From Zeugodacus cucurbitae (Eukaryota > Arthropoda > Insecta > Diptera > Tephritidae), in NCBI RefSeq assembly GCF_028554725.1, contig NC_071670.1:51263501-51327500 (forward strand): a stretch of 64,000 nucleotides of DNA, read 5' to 3'. The first letter of the stretch is position 1; the number at the start of each line of letters is the position of its first letter. Below the pieces are notes generated by a model. The model saw nothing but the letters and a program-made list of their open reading frames with translations. It was not told where the DNA came from and ran no database searches. A program made the translations under genes and the position numbers. Shown piece by piece: positions 49,068 through 61,324 of this stretch.

Positions 49068-49416
49068 TTTATACTTATTAAAATATCGATAATTTCCTGC
49101 AGGGTATATATCATTTGCATATATAACAATTGTATGTATTATTTAGCTTTTGTGACCTTTAACTAATTTTGAATATCACCACATTGTTGTAATGCTTTAG
49201 TGTCTAACATTACTCTACAATTAGTCAGTTACACAGGAACAATTAATCAAATTGAATGACATGAAATTGACAAGTGGCATGTGATATGCGATTCCGATGA
49301 ATCATTAATATGTAATTGTTTGGATAAAAAATTAAATAATTAACGAAAAGAGGCGCAGAATAGAATTTCAAGGCAATAAAATCTTTTAAAAAGAAAATTG
49401 GGAAATTTTCAAAGTA

Positions 49417-50690
49417 AACAAGTAAGGAAAGGCTAAGTTCGGGTGCAACGGAACATTTTATACTCTCACAATTTATTGAAGAAATATTATTAAGATAACA
49501 TACAAATAAACCCATAAATTCGGCATACAGTTTAATAGAATAACGAAAATCGTCATATATAGTATATGAGGGCTAAGGTAATTCCTGAACCGATTTCATT
49601 CATTTTCATCAGCAAGGTACACTATATCCAAGACTATACGCTCACTTAATTTTGCTAAAATAGCTCACATATTAACCAATACATATATGCGGAATAAAGC
49701 TCACCGTATATGGAGATTTTATGACCCGATTTTAATAATTTTTGGAACAGAGACACACTATTCGAAGAAAACAATTTCCAGTGAATTACATTAAATTATC
49801 GGAGAGATTTACCCGTATTTTCGGCTAAAATTTATCCTTAGACGCTGAGTTCAACATGTTCGATATCTGGGGCCTTGAAAAGTTATGGTCCGTTCTCGAC
49901 AATTTTTTCACAAGTAAAGCCAGAGATGATATGCACTATTTTTGTAAAGTTTTATTCCTCTATCTTCATTGGTTCCTTATGTTTACATTAAAAAGTGAAG
50001 GAATAAGATGGATTTCAAAATTGAGTTATAAAGAAAGTAGTCGTGGTTGTGAACCGATATTATCAGGGTGTCAAGAAAATATTATATATCGAATTTCATT
50101 CGAATCGGTCGAGTGGTTCCTGAGATATGGTTTTTGACCCATAAGTGGGAGATGCCACGCCCATTTTTCATTTTATAAAAAAATCTGAGTGCAGCTTCCT
50201 TCTACTATTTCTTCTGTAAAATTTAGCGTTTCTAACGTTTCTCGTTAGTGAGTTAACACACTTTTAGTCATTTTCAACCTAATCCTTGTATGGGAGGTGG
50301 GCTGCAGAAATTTTGGTTTATATATCTTTATTGGTTTACAAAAAACCTATTTAGGGGCGGGGTCACGCCCACTTTTCCAAAAAAATTACATTCAAATATG
50401 CTCCTCCTAGTGCGATCCTTTATACCAAATTTTACTTTTATAACTTCATTTTTGGCTTAGTTATTACTTTAGTTATTTTTTTAGGCTTAGTTAGACACTT
50501 TATGTGTTTTTGGTTTTCGCCATTTTGTGGGCGAAACCTTTTATGGTGCCAAGGAATATTTGTGCAAGCTTCGTCAAGATATCTTAATTTTTACTCAAGT
50601 TACAGCTTGCACAGACAGACAGACGGACAGACGGACGGACGGACAGACATCCGGATTTCAAATCTATGTACTTCAAAATCGAGAAATTTC
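49417..50690 (+). repeat. GGAC-type dispersed repeat, copy 5, most complete
   Basis: Runs from the head AAGTAAGGAAAGGCTAAGTT, followed by TTTATACTCTCACAATTTAT, through all the internal landmarks to TTACTCAAGTTACAGCTTGC and a mixed CAGA/GGAC tract (50611-50650). Many plant- or animal-like ORF fragments inside are not conserved between copies. It ends about 180 bp before the CAP-gene start codon, so that gene's promoter region adjoins or overlaps it. Confidence 0.85.
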
Positions 50691-50869
50691 TAAAGTATAA
50701 TACTTAAATTTGACACCGCCCGTGCTAAAACTTACCTTATTGAGTTTTAATTTTTTTGATAACATAACATTTCAAAAAACTTTCAAAACAATCACCTTTT
50801 CTTAAAAAACAAAAACAACATAGAAGTCGTATTAAACGTCGTTTGAAATTGACCAGTTCTTCGCACAAA

Positions 50870-51924
50870 ATGCTATCATCACATCGGGTTGTCATTTATA
50901 CACTCCTTCTCACCAACATAATGATTTTGTGTCCAGGCGCCTCAAGCGTATTCTCAACCGATTTCTGTAAATTGAAATGTGGCAGCCGATGGCACACGCT
51001 CTGCGATCGGGTTGGTATGAAACACTACACTATGGATCTTTAAGAACCCTTTACAATACTAATGCAACTCCATCGCTGTTTATCAGGAGAGTTACGATAA
51101 CTGCAGCTACAAATCGTACCACATTTACGAAAGTACAGAACTGGAAGACATGGATCTACGGCAGCAACTCATTACCGCGCATAATGGCGTGCGTGACCGT
51201 ATTTCCAGTCGCATGCAGGTCGCCGATATGGTATTGAGCAAATGGAGCAAACAGTTGTCAACGATGGCCGAGAATTGGGCCCGTCAGTGTCGCCCGCATG
51301 AGGATGATGAATGTGCGCACACGTCAACGCCAATTAGCGTGGAAACTTTAATGAATCGCACACAAGGAGATCAGCAAGAAATGTTTGTGGCAATGAATCG
51401 CTTTTGTATCACATCGCATTATTTACCGCGTGAACTACTGCAAATGGCTTTTCATAATTGGTACTTCGAGAAGGATCACATGCAGCCGCCGACAAAGCAA
51501 AACTTTCAAAATCTCACATTCGGACTGCTTAGTGGGGAAAATAATTTTACGCATTTCGCTTTTCCACGTATTAGACGCATTGGTTGCAGTGTCGCCAGGT
51601 TAAATCGAAAGAACTGAAGACTTTATGATATCTTAAGCATATTTGATTTGATCGAAATCATTTTATTTCCTTCATAGATATGACAATGAGTACTGCCTCT
51701 TTTGCTTCTACGATCCCTACTTTAGACATGCCGAGGGTATGCTGTTTGTTTATGGCACACCAGCGACACACTGCCCATTTCAATATCCACTGAGAGATCT
51801 CTTTTTTCACAGAATGTGTACGCGTAATCTCTACCTGGATTCTGATGAACTCAATCTTGCTGTTTTCAAAACTTATAAATCGACTTTCTTATTAATTTTT
51901 AACTTTATTCTTTTTCTCTTTTAA
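50870..51924 (+). CDS. CAP/antigen 5-like secreted protein, three exons
   Basis: Exons 50870-51010, 51087-51598 and 51678-51924 give a 299-residue protein; introns are 76 and 79 bp. The ATG at 50870 is the first in frame and starts a signal peptide (hydrophobic core about residues 8-24). FCKLKCG and HTLC follow, as in insect antigen 5-related proteins. The CAP domain includes HNGVRD (His79), WSKQLSTMAENWARQC (from Trp100) and FPRIRRIGCSVAR, with CLFCFYDPY in exon 3. The canonical histidine of the H-[FY]-T box is shifted or lost (FTHFAF). The C-terminus ends in a hydrophobic tail (about residues 286-299), suggesting a membrane or GPI anchor. CAP proteins are extracellular, but this gene's role is unknown. 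The intron 1 donor is weak (GTTGGT); the intron 2 donor is GTTAAA. A small chance remains that it is decaying. Confidence 0.8.
51904..51909 (-). promoter_or_regulatory. Candidate poly(A) signal of the Or92a-like gene
   Basis: AATAAA on the minus strand, 83 bp past the receptor stop codon. It lies within the last coding exon of the convergent CAP gene, so the two transcripts would overlap at their 3' ends. No other AATAAA occurs between the stop and this site. Confidence 0.5.
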
Positions 51925-51991
51925 TGTTTAAACAATTTTAAGTTTCTTATAACTATCCATATATAATTTTCTGGTACAACCTTTAAATCAA

Positions 51992-54900
51992 CTAGTTTCC
52001 TTTGCCACTGTAGGTGGTACGCAATAGCGCGAAAAATTGATAGGACATGCTGATAACCTATGAAGAGATGAAAGAAACTTATTGAGTATTATATTTTTAT
52101 AGTAAATTCTAGTACTGTAAGCATATTTGCAGAGGATATCATATTTTATATATTCGAAGAAAATGTCAAAATTGCTATACCTTAATTTTGTTGTGGCAAG
52201 ATTCTCCCATTTGCTTCTGATCTATTTCAGAGCTCTTTGTGTTCGAATTTTTAGATATATTTTAACTTCAAGAGATAGCATATTTATTTATTATACGATG
52301 ACAGTTCTCATTACGTCAAATACATTGACAGCCAAATGCATTGACAGCTCGTTTTAAACCAATTTCACATCCGTGGAAGAAGTGAAAATTCTAGCTGTTA
52401 ATCATTTTAGTATTAAATGTTAACCCTACGGACAGGGGTCCATCGAAATTGTACTGTTGTCAATTTAGTGTCATTAAATTTGACATAACAAAAACCCCTC
52501 AATAACTCTTTTATCACCATGAATACACATTACTAAGGCCTATGAATAAAATTTGCGAGACTTGATACTCTTTTCATAGTTTTTCTCGATGCAGTAGATG
52601 ACATGTGTCATCCATATTGTACTGTTAGCCAATTTAGTGTCATTAAATTTGACATAATGAGAACCCCACATTATGACTTTCACCGTCATGGAATAAATAT
52701 TCCAAAAGCATGTGAACAAAATTTGAGAATTGTGAAGTACTCCACCGTAATTTTTCGTTAGGATTTCAGTTTTCGTGAAAATATTATGTTATCCAAATAT
52801 AAACTCGAAAATAATCTCTTTTATTTTAATCTGAACTTATCGTCAGAAGTCCATTTGCTTATAGCTTATTTATCTTATAGTTAATGTCACAACTTCAATT
52901 TAGCAAAGATTTTCTGAGGTTATGGAGCTAGAATGTCTAGAAATATATTATCATCGAGTTTTTGTCATTCGATAGTCCATAATTTTTATACTCTCGCAAC
53001 AAAGTTGTTAGCAACAAAGTTGCTACGAGAGTATTATTGTTTTGTCCACGTAACGGTTGGTTGTAAGTCCTAAAACTAAACGAGTTAGATATAGGGTTAT
53101 ATATATCAAAATGATCAGGGTGACGAGAAAAGTTCAAATCCGGATGTCTGTCAGTCCGTCCGTCTGTCCGTCCGTCCGTGCAAGCTGTAACTTGAGTAAA
53201 AATTGAGATATCTTGAAAGTCGTATTTCTTGGCACCATAAGAAGGCTAAGTTCGAAAATGGGCGTAATCGGACCACTGCCACGCCCACAAAATGGCGAAA
53301 ACCGAAAACACTTAAAGTGCAATAACTAAGCTATAAATAAAGCTAAGGAAGTAAAATTTGGTATGATGGATCGCACTATGAAGGGGCACATGTGGATGTA
53401 ATTCTTTTGGGGAAGTGGGTGTGGCCCCGCCCCTACTAAGTTTTTTGTACATATCTCGCAAACTACTAAAGCTCTACCAAGGAAACTTTCTAGAGTGATT
53501 TCTTTTAGGCACTACCTTATACAGTCCAAAATTGGGGGAAATCGGATAATAACCACGCCCCCCTCTCATACAAAGGTTATGTTGAAAACTACTAAAAGTG
53601 GGTTAACTCACTAACGAAAAACGCCAGAAACACTAAATTTCACATAAGAAATGGCATATGGAAGCTGCACTCAGATTTTTTTACAAAATGGAAAATGAGC
53701 GTGGCATCGCCCACTTATGGGTCAAAAACCATATCTCAGGAACTACTTGACCGATTTCAATGAAACTTGGTTTGTAATAGTTTTCTTACATCCCAATGAT
53801 ATGTTGTGAAAATAGGCCAAATCGCTTCACAACCACGCCTACTACCTATATACCAGATCTTTGAAGACGATCTGAATCGTTTACTTTATAATACATAAAG
53901 TAAGCACTAGTGAATATATCGATGCAGAACTTTGCACAAATACTATGTTTATAGTGTGGTAGCCCCATTCTAAAAATCGCCGAAATCGGACCATAGGTTT
54001 TTAAGGCCCCATATATCGAACACGAGGACCTCGGTGCTTCTAACCTAATATTAGGGTTTCCAACTTTCAATGGACTTTATACAATATATATGACGAATAT
54101 GTTGGTCAAATTGTGTATTATATAATATAAATAAAGTTAAATATATAAATTGCGAGAGTATAAAATATTCGGTTACACCCGAACTTAGCCCTTCCTTACT
54201 TGTTTTTTGTTTATTTGCAATTAAGGTTATGTTTTAGGACCCTAGAATTCTCAATCCTACATTTCACTTTCCAAATTGTTTTCGCTTAAGTACTTCTTTA
54301 TTCAAACTTAGAACTATCGGAATTCTGGTTTCACTCTCATATATATTATATAACCGATGGAGCTTTGAGGTACTTAATACAATCCTATAATTTTTATGTT
54401 CCGTTCAATTTTTACTCACCTTCATATAAGTTCGAAACGAGATTGGTGGAAATGTTGGTGCACGAATACAAGCTGGTTTCTGACTACGCATTATCATTAT
54501 AGTTAAAAGACGCTTATAACGTCTGTCGCAATCGAACCAGTTCTGGTTGTAGGCAGCATCGCCGACGCGTAGACTCTGAAAAATAAGAATTATATATAAT
54601 AGTAATAAAGTTATCGTTTGTATAAAGAGGAAACGATTAAATAAATAGTATAAAAAGATCATCGGAAGATCGATAGAAGATCACGCAAGAGAAGAGGTTG
54701 ATGAGTTGAAAGTAACTTTCGTAGAAGAAAAATTTTAGTGAGCTGGAAACAATCTTAGCAGGAAGAGGTTATAGAATAAATGTGGAACATAAGTTCTATA
54801 CCAGAGCATAACAACTCTTTCAAAAGTAGAAATCTCAAAATGTGAGTCCATTTAATCCCGTTAGATGCTTGTAACTAATATGCCATTATTATAGTTATAA

Positions 54901-56059
54901 TAACTCTATCTTCTATTATTCTCCTTACAAACCAAACATATTGTAATTTAAAAAATGTTGTAGTCTTCACTTACCGCCGTCATCAGTTCATCACCGTAAT
55001 AGCAGACCACAAATACTTGCACCAATGAGGCCGTTAGAAAAATAATATATTTTACAATATCTTCTGTTGAGGAAGCAGTCACTTGAAATCCAATAAAACA
55101 GATGGTCAACGAAGCGGTTAGGAAATTCAGTAGTAAAGAGAAACTGAAAATGCTGTTGACATGTTCGCTCAACCTGCAACAAAACAAAGCAAATAATACT
55201 TAGTCTTAGCATATTGGCATGGCAACAACACCACCAGCCAACAACCAACATAATTCACCACTCACTCCAGGCACTTGGCATGTTTCACCACTAAAGCTTG
55301 CAAATATTGTAAATCCTCTTGCGCACTTCGCTTCGGCGTTGCGCCAGCAAAATCTTCCAAACAACATGAAATGTAATCGAAATGCATACAAAGCTGTGTC
55401 ACCGAGGCCACCAATATCAGATCGGCCGAGAGGAAGGCCACACCAGCCAAATATGCGCCATGCACTTGACCCATATACGTGAGCCAGTAGACCCAAGTCT
55501 TCTGCGTCGCATTATATGGATACCATATGGCAAAGCCGAAATTGCGCTCATACACTGGTGCGCTCAGGAGCCAATATTGTACGGAAGCCTTTAGCGCCGG
55601 ATACAGGCTGAACGTGGACGTGTACGCCAAGCAGAGCAGCGTGAAAACGGCCATCACACGTCGCATCACACGTTCGCGCTGCGGCAATTTGTATTCCACT
55701 TGCTGCGCGGTGGTTTTCGGAAATAACTCCTCCATTTGATCCAGGTGCTCACGCAAGGTCTGACGATGCGCCGTCAAAGCCATCTGCTTAAAGTCGGCTA
55801 CGAAGGAGAAACCAATGCACGGCGCCACACCGGTTGCCTCCAAAACGGTGGCAAAGGAATTTAAAGCTTTAATGAAGTATATAATCTCACCCACAACAAG
55901 TAGATTGAAGTTGATGAAGCCGATGTAAAGCAGCGACTTGAGCAACAGCCGTCGTGTGCGATATGGCGAGCGATGCTCATAGAGATCCTCACCGATTGTC
56001 TGATAGAATCTGATGGGTATGCGTATGAATTCGCTGAAAGTGCGCGCCTCGGATGACAT
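51992..56059 (-). CDS. Or92a: Odorant receptor, Or92a-like, four exons
   Basis: Exons on the minus strand are 56059-55266, 55173-54975, 54575-54420 and 52057-51992, giving 404 residues (Drosophila Or92a is about the same length). Introns of 92, 399 and 2362 bp have donors GTGAGT, GTAAGT and GTGAGT and pyrimidine-rich acceptors. The frame is open throughout. Or92a-type motifs include FYQTIGEDLY near the N-terminus, LEATGVAPCIGFSF, LSEHVNSIFSF, VQVFVVCYYGDE, RSQKPACIR, and the C-terminal VISMSYQFFALLRTTY. About seven membrane segments are expected, near residues 38-60, 70-92, 137-157, 197-220, 272-296, 303-326 and 378-398. The protein should be a ligand-selective subunit working with the co-receptor Orco in antennal neurons; in Drosophila, Or92a responds to diacetyl. 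Orthology is from remembered similarity, not an alignment. The upstream reading frame extends 29 codons but has no other ATG. Confidence 0.93.
52448..52780. repeat. Two-copy tandem duplication, period 168 bp
   Basis: ATTGTACTGTTG and CAATTTAGTGTCATTAAATT at 52448 recur at 52616. Later shared words in order are ATGAATA, AACAAAATTTG and a final TACTC. The units are diverged. Confidence 0.75.
52986..54205 (-). repeat. GGAC-type dispersed repeat, copy 6, in Or92a intron
   Basis: Reverse orientation relative to copy 5. Read on the minus strand it starts AAGTAAGGAAGGGCTAAGTT at about 54200 and includes CGAATATTTTATACTCTCGC, GAAGCACCGAGGTCCTCG, GTAGGCGTGGTTGTGAAGCG, ACTCAAGTTACAGCTTGCAC and a GGAC tract (53150-53180). 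It ends with TTGCGAGAGTATAAAA near 52986. It is one of the two most complete copies in the window. Confidence 0.88.
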
Positions 56060-56157
56060 GCTTTTGTCGAGTAAGCAGATTTTGAGTTTGGGAATAATGC
56101 AACGAAGCTCTATACCGGAAATGAAGTTGACCTTTGTGTTGCTCAAGTATTTATATA
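56060..56157 (-). promoter_or_regulatory. Candidate core promoter and 5' leader of the Or92a-like gene
   Basis: TATATAAATA begins at 56157 on the minus strand, about 98 bp before the ATG at 56059. This would place a start site near 56125 and give a leader of about 65 bases. No initiator was confirmed. Confidence 0.45.
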
Positions 56158-56159
56158 AG

Positions 56160-58915
56160 GTTACAGCGCTTAAATATTATATTGGTGTCCTACCTCGCAA
56201 TATCTCAACCTTTACGAATCGCTACATGAGCTATAAAATGATTAAACATTGAAGTAGTTTTGGTATGAGAGACAGGTATTTTTTTAGTTTCTCAACGCCT
56301 GTTTCATAAATAAATTGAAATTATTAAAGTTGACATATTGTTGATTTTTCGTAATAATTCGACTATGGCGCCACCTAGCGTCGTTATACATGTTTCGCAA
56401 GTGAGCCAGATCATAAGCCAAACTTCAACGGCATCTAGCGAGCTCAAAGTACATAAGAACATGCTTTGAGATTTTATAAAGCTTCTCAGTGAAATCGGCG
56501 ATTTAGCTTCCGAGTCACATATATCCCTTTTAACATAATTAATTTGTCTCATAGTGCACATGTGCTTATCGGTAAACTGTAGGGGCTCTTAAGTGTCTAA
56601 AAAAAGTTTTTTTGTAACTTTCAAACTTTTCTATGTTTTCTTTTTCTTAAGTTTGGAAGTGTAAAAATTACACAATTAAAAATAAAGGAAAGTACATTTA
56701 TTGCGCAATTATTAAACCAACTTTGATTTCAGTTGCGTAAGAACCTATAATTATTTTGGTGAGAAAGTTAACAGGAAAGCGAATACCTAATTATCACTTA
56801 CAAAAGTTTGGTTCAAGTTCACTTTCCTTTACTTATTTCATAACACTCACAGTGCCGTAATAATAATTGTCCAGGGGACAGTCCTACCACTGCCAAGTAA
56901 TTTTCAAACTGCGACTACCGTTCATAAAAATCTTTGAAGATAGGAAATTAATTCAAAAACATGATTCAAGGCTAAATTTTTACTAATTTACAGGTAGTTA
57001 ATGATAAAATAACACATAAATAAAATTTATTCGGGTCTTTACTGTACTACAGGTAGTTAAAACTCTCCATAGCTTTCTCATTGATGGAACATATTTATCT
57101 GGCCTATAATTATTTTCAAAAAGTTTAGGATTTTTATAATTTCCTCGAGAGAGGTTCCCGAAGATGTACTTGTTTCAAGATCCCACTCTCACGACCTTGT
57201 GAAAACTAAAAGAAGAGCAGTCTCTGTATAACATTGATGTCACAGATCTCATTTCAGTTGATTCATAATTCTGAGAGCATGGTTTCATAATCTCATGAGT
57301 TATGTTACTACCACCTCGATTGACCCAAAACCAACCAAGCATACTAGGCAACTTTCAAGATCTACTTTTGAAATCCTTCGTCCAAGTCCTTGTAAATAGT
57401 ATTAGGTCTACAACTTTGCTTCCGCCGTTTTCCAATAAATGTCTCTAGGTTCAAGCACTGATCGATTAAATCGATTTTTTTTATAACGATCTTGTAGACC
57501 TAATATCTCGAAGACCTGTCCAAAATTTCCTCAAGTGATCTGGAGATCTAGTTCTAGTTAAATCTTTTAAAACACAGTTTTGAATAAAATGCGTTTAAAG
57601 TTTTGAGTGACGCCCAGATACCCTTTAGAAGGCAACGCATTCATACTATATCTCGAAAACTATTGTTCCGATCCAATTGGAATTTTAGTACAATATTCTA
57701 GATAATATCTAGATATGGATTTAATAATAGGAAGTCGAGAAGGAAGTAAATATAGAAATTATTCGAACACCTTTCACTGTACCGTTAGCTGATTAATGTG
57801 AGTAAATATTCATATTATTGGACTTACGTAGTAAAGCTTCAATATTCAACATCAATATTGCAAAAAAATGTATAAAATTCTATACAACAGTTAATAACCG
57901 TTAAACATTGCGCTACTCATAATAATTCAGTGAAGCGTCAAAACAACATCACGTTATGAATTTAAATAAATCCCTACCCCACCACCGCCTGCGCACAAAT
58001 ATGTGCACGCGATGTAATTGATTTAAACAGCTGGCGCGAATGCACACGCTGATGTGAATGTCAACTGAAAAGTAAAAGGTAATATTAAAAGTGTGTTTAC
58101 TCCGACGTATTACAACAACGCGCTGATTGTACAAGCATTCATCTGCTTCTTCTTTTTTTGTTTTTTTTTTTTGAATATGCTGCTTAGCGAAATTAAATTT
58201 AATATTTAACTACCAGCAAGACGCGGCGAAACGTTTTTCGCATTTTCTGATTGACATATTTTAATATAACGACACACACACAGCCATACATACTCGTATT
58301 TGCCATTGTGTGCGGTTGTTCTAACGCAATATTGCCCCCGTTGATTGATTGATGAAGCAACTAACCGACTTATTGATATTGTGTGTGCATTAGGGTGGGT
58401 CTAAATCTAATTTAAATCTGATATAAATCATGTTTTTTTTTTCAAAATTGTGTATTTAATTTTAATATTATCCATTACAGTTGTTCGAGATTTTTAAATT
58501 AATCTATGGCAAAAACTTCAAGACAAGCATTATAGAAGTAAAGAAGAAGAAAAGTTTAAAGGATTGGTCCCGTTTGGGACCCTCAAATAGGCCGTTTATG
58601 GCAGCTGACCATTTGTCAACCGATTCTAAGAGTAAAGAATAGGAAGGAAGAGCGAAATATTTAATTTTTTTGTGTATAAAAAATCATTTTCTATTGACCA
58701 ATCCCAAGATCACCCATTTCAAGCGGTCCTCGACGAGTGATGTTGGTTCTAGGGACTAAAAGCAAACTGAAAGAATATAAAAACGTGAATTAATCTAGAT
58801 AACCCTTACTAGTAAAGTGTAAGTAAAGAAAAATAGCGAACTTGTAAAAGAAGTTTCAGGGTTCGGAGTCAAGAAAATATTTGTTTCACTATATATCAAT
58901 ATAATTATGTTTTTA
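56160..58915. other. Intergenic DNA, no gene recognised
   Basis: AT-rich. The stretch 57560-57700 has a GCGTTTAAAGTTTTGAG word and CTATATCTCGAAAACTATTG, faintly like the piggyBac-like MITE interior. An ATGGCGCCACCTAGCG word is at 56365. A poly(T) run lies near 58155. No gene is supported. Confidence 0.45.
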
Positions 58916-58919
58916 GGAC

Positions 58920-59830
58920 CCTAGGTTAAGTTAGGTTAGGTTTGTTGGCAGATCTCTGCAAAAACACAGAGGATCTCACTTAGACAGCTTAGAGCGCTGT
59001 TCATTGTGATACCAGTAACACCTTTGGATCAAAGACAGTTAAGGATTCAGCAAAACGCTTGGAATCTATTACGAATTTCTTTAGACGGCTAATGTCGATT
59101 CCAGCAGCCATTGTACAGTGTTCAGTGAGCACACAAATGATCGCGCTGAGATGGACCTTGCCGGAGAGAGCAGTTGAGAGGACCTCTTACGCTTCACAGA
59201 GGGCCAAAAGGACCTCGCCACTGCACAAGTGCCAGTTATTGACCAACATTTGACGAGCTCATGCGTAGTCTGCATGTCCAGCGCTCTTGCGCAGGTTGAC
59301 CATGGACTACCAACCCGCTCCCACTCCGACGTCAATGTTGCTAGGGAACCTCCCCTTGCATGCTTTTCCGCTTTACAGTTACCAACGATTCCGCGGTGAC
59401 CGGGTACCCACACTAGGATCTAAGACACTTCCTTACTAGCCCAGAGCGTAATGTCATCGATTCCAATGCCAGCACTGCCGATCTGCTGCCGGAATGAATA
59501 CATACCTCTCTAAAAGAGGTCACCATACGGAGCAATGCGCCCACTGCTACTTTAAGCGACCTTGGAAGACACTGCAGTAGTCAGGTAGCCTAAAGCTGGT
59601 GTTGATAGAGAACTTTCTGCAGAAAACTCCACCTCCCACCTTCCCCCTTAGCTTCGATCCATCAGTGAAAAAGCTGACTGCACTTTTCCTCAATTGAATT
59701 CTTCCTTCCCACATAGCCCTTGTAGGTACGTGCGCAGAGAAGAAACCTCTAGGGGACGGTTCCGCGGTCGAGTGGTCCAGGTAGTCAGGGATGCAATCGA
59801 ACCGACGGAGAATTTCAGAGTTTAAGACCC
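58920..59830 (-). mobile_element. RNase H-bearing LINE relic
   Basis: Minus strand. The RNase H domain shows GGRWEVEFSAES-type remnants of its start near 59620, then WVPGHRGIVGNCKAEKHARG near 59410 (the VPGH-G-GN-AD motif, with the AD aspartate changed), EWERVGSP and TGTCAVARSFWPSVKRKRSS. Several frameshifts break it. The 3' end at about 58925-58945 carries AAGTTAGGTTAGG on the plus strand, i.e. a CCTAA-type tail as at 18.15 kb. The C-terminal cysteine motif between them is deleted. RNase H plus a C-terminal CCHC-type motif fits LOA/I-like or R1-like clades. Confidence 0.82.
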
Positions 59831-61320
59831 TAAAGTAAAGTTTAAAAATACTAGTCTAACATATACATATCTTAATCAATTAATTTTTATCGAGTTCCAA
59901 AAATTCGGACTTTCCTAATGCATTATGTTAAAACTAATAAGATAATATATACAAATATATATGTATGTATATTTACAATATTGTGGTTACCCTGTTGACA
60001 GCCTTACATTAAATTTTTACTAAGAAAATCTTTCTTTAATCCGAATATGTTTTAATTTATAACATTTATAACATTTTTATATAATTTATTTTATTTTATT
60101 TTTTTTTTGTATAAAAAATGTTGAATTAAATGATGCGGAGAATATATTTAATAACGATTTACTAACATTTTTAATATGCATCTGCATAAACTCATATGCA
60201 AAAAACGTGAATCAAAAGAAATTAAACATTATGCAACCGCCCACCGCAGTCAATCAAGTGGAAGACACCGAAATATGTGACGAATTTGCAGGCGTCTGAA
60301 GCTCTGCACGTTTCTACACACACCAAAAATAACGTTTATTCATGCCACCCTTTGCACACATATTACAACATATTTCTTGTTGTTGCTGTTGTTATTATTA
60401 CAAATTTATTACAAAGCACACCATTTTTATTATCCATAACTGCTTGTCAGACACATCAACTCTCGCAAATTTGCCTTGGCTGAAATTCGATAAATTAAAT
60501 TTACATTTATGGGCACGGCAGGGATGTGAGGTAAAAGAAAATTCGCAGTCTGCAAAGTTTTATATTTCATTGACTTGCAATGCGTCTTATTGCCAAGCGC
60601 TGCTGACTTACTTTTATTAAAACAACAAACACATGTGATACATACATATGCTTTAGAAGCATTTACTCGTTTACGTGAAAATGTATTTTGATACCTTATG
60701 TTGCTTATCTCGTTTGTGATTTGGCAATTTCATTACATGATGCATGTATTATTATATATATTCATACCTATATATGTATGTATTTAGTTAACAATTCATA
60801 CTTACTCATATAAGTTCATATTAATACCATGACCCACTGTCTAGAGTTCAAATAAACCCACCTACTATTGTTAATGTCTATAAAATATCATTAAAATAAG
60901 AGAGTTGTATAATAAGTCATTGGCTTTTGTATTTTTCGGAGCAGTAAAATATGCTCAACACTAATAAGAACTTAGATTAGATTTATTAAAGGATCGCACT
61001 GCGACCTACAGTCTATTGTGCCCTCTCCTATTTATCACAGAATACCATCCAGTCCTGTAGCTCTAAGAAAACTTAGCAACGCTGCAGGGCTGGTGGTCGC
61101 GAGGGTTTCCCTTTTGGGATATAGATACCCCATTTCCTTCCTCCTTAAACCCTGAAGAACATAATTATATATACTCTATATTCTGAACTGTACTCTACAG
61201 AATTCAGACAGCACCTCCTCGTTCTATTGCAACCATTTCAAGGAATATTTTCTACCATAAGCCTTTTTAAACTTCTTTAATTTGATAAATACTAAATCGT
61301 AATCACTTATTTTGAATTAA
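59831..61320. other. Intergenic DNA, no gene recognised
   Basis: AT-rich with TATG traces near 59950 and 60775 and a GTTGTTGCTGTTG run near 60378. Open frames at 60277-60620 have no known domain. Confidence 0.45.
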
Positions 61321-61324
61321 ATTT

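Larger units (their letters stand above)
52058..54419 (-). other. Large third intron of the Or92a-like gene
   Basis: This 2362 bp intron contains the inverted GGAC-type repeat (52986-54205) and a 168 bp tandem duplication at 52448-52780. Other introns of the gene are 92 and 399 bp, so insertion accounts for about half of the extra length. No additional exon was found in it. Confidence 0.8.

Noticed and set aside
55206..55739. Several open frames on the plus strand and other minus-strand frames across Or92a exon 1
   Set aside because: They are shadows of the GC-balanced receptor exon; only the minus-strand frame with Or motifs is coding.
56060..56146. Upstream extension of the Or92a reading frame by 29 codons
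   Set aside because: The extension begins at a TTG and has no ATG; the ATG at 56059 gives 404 residues, close to the Drosophila length.
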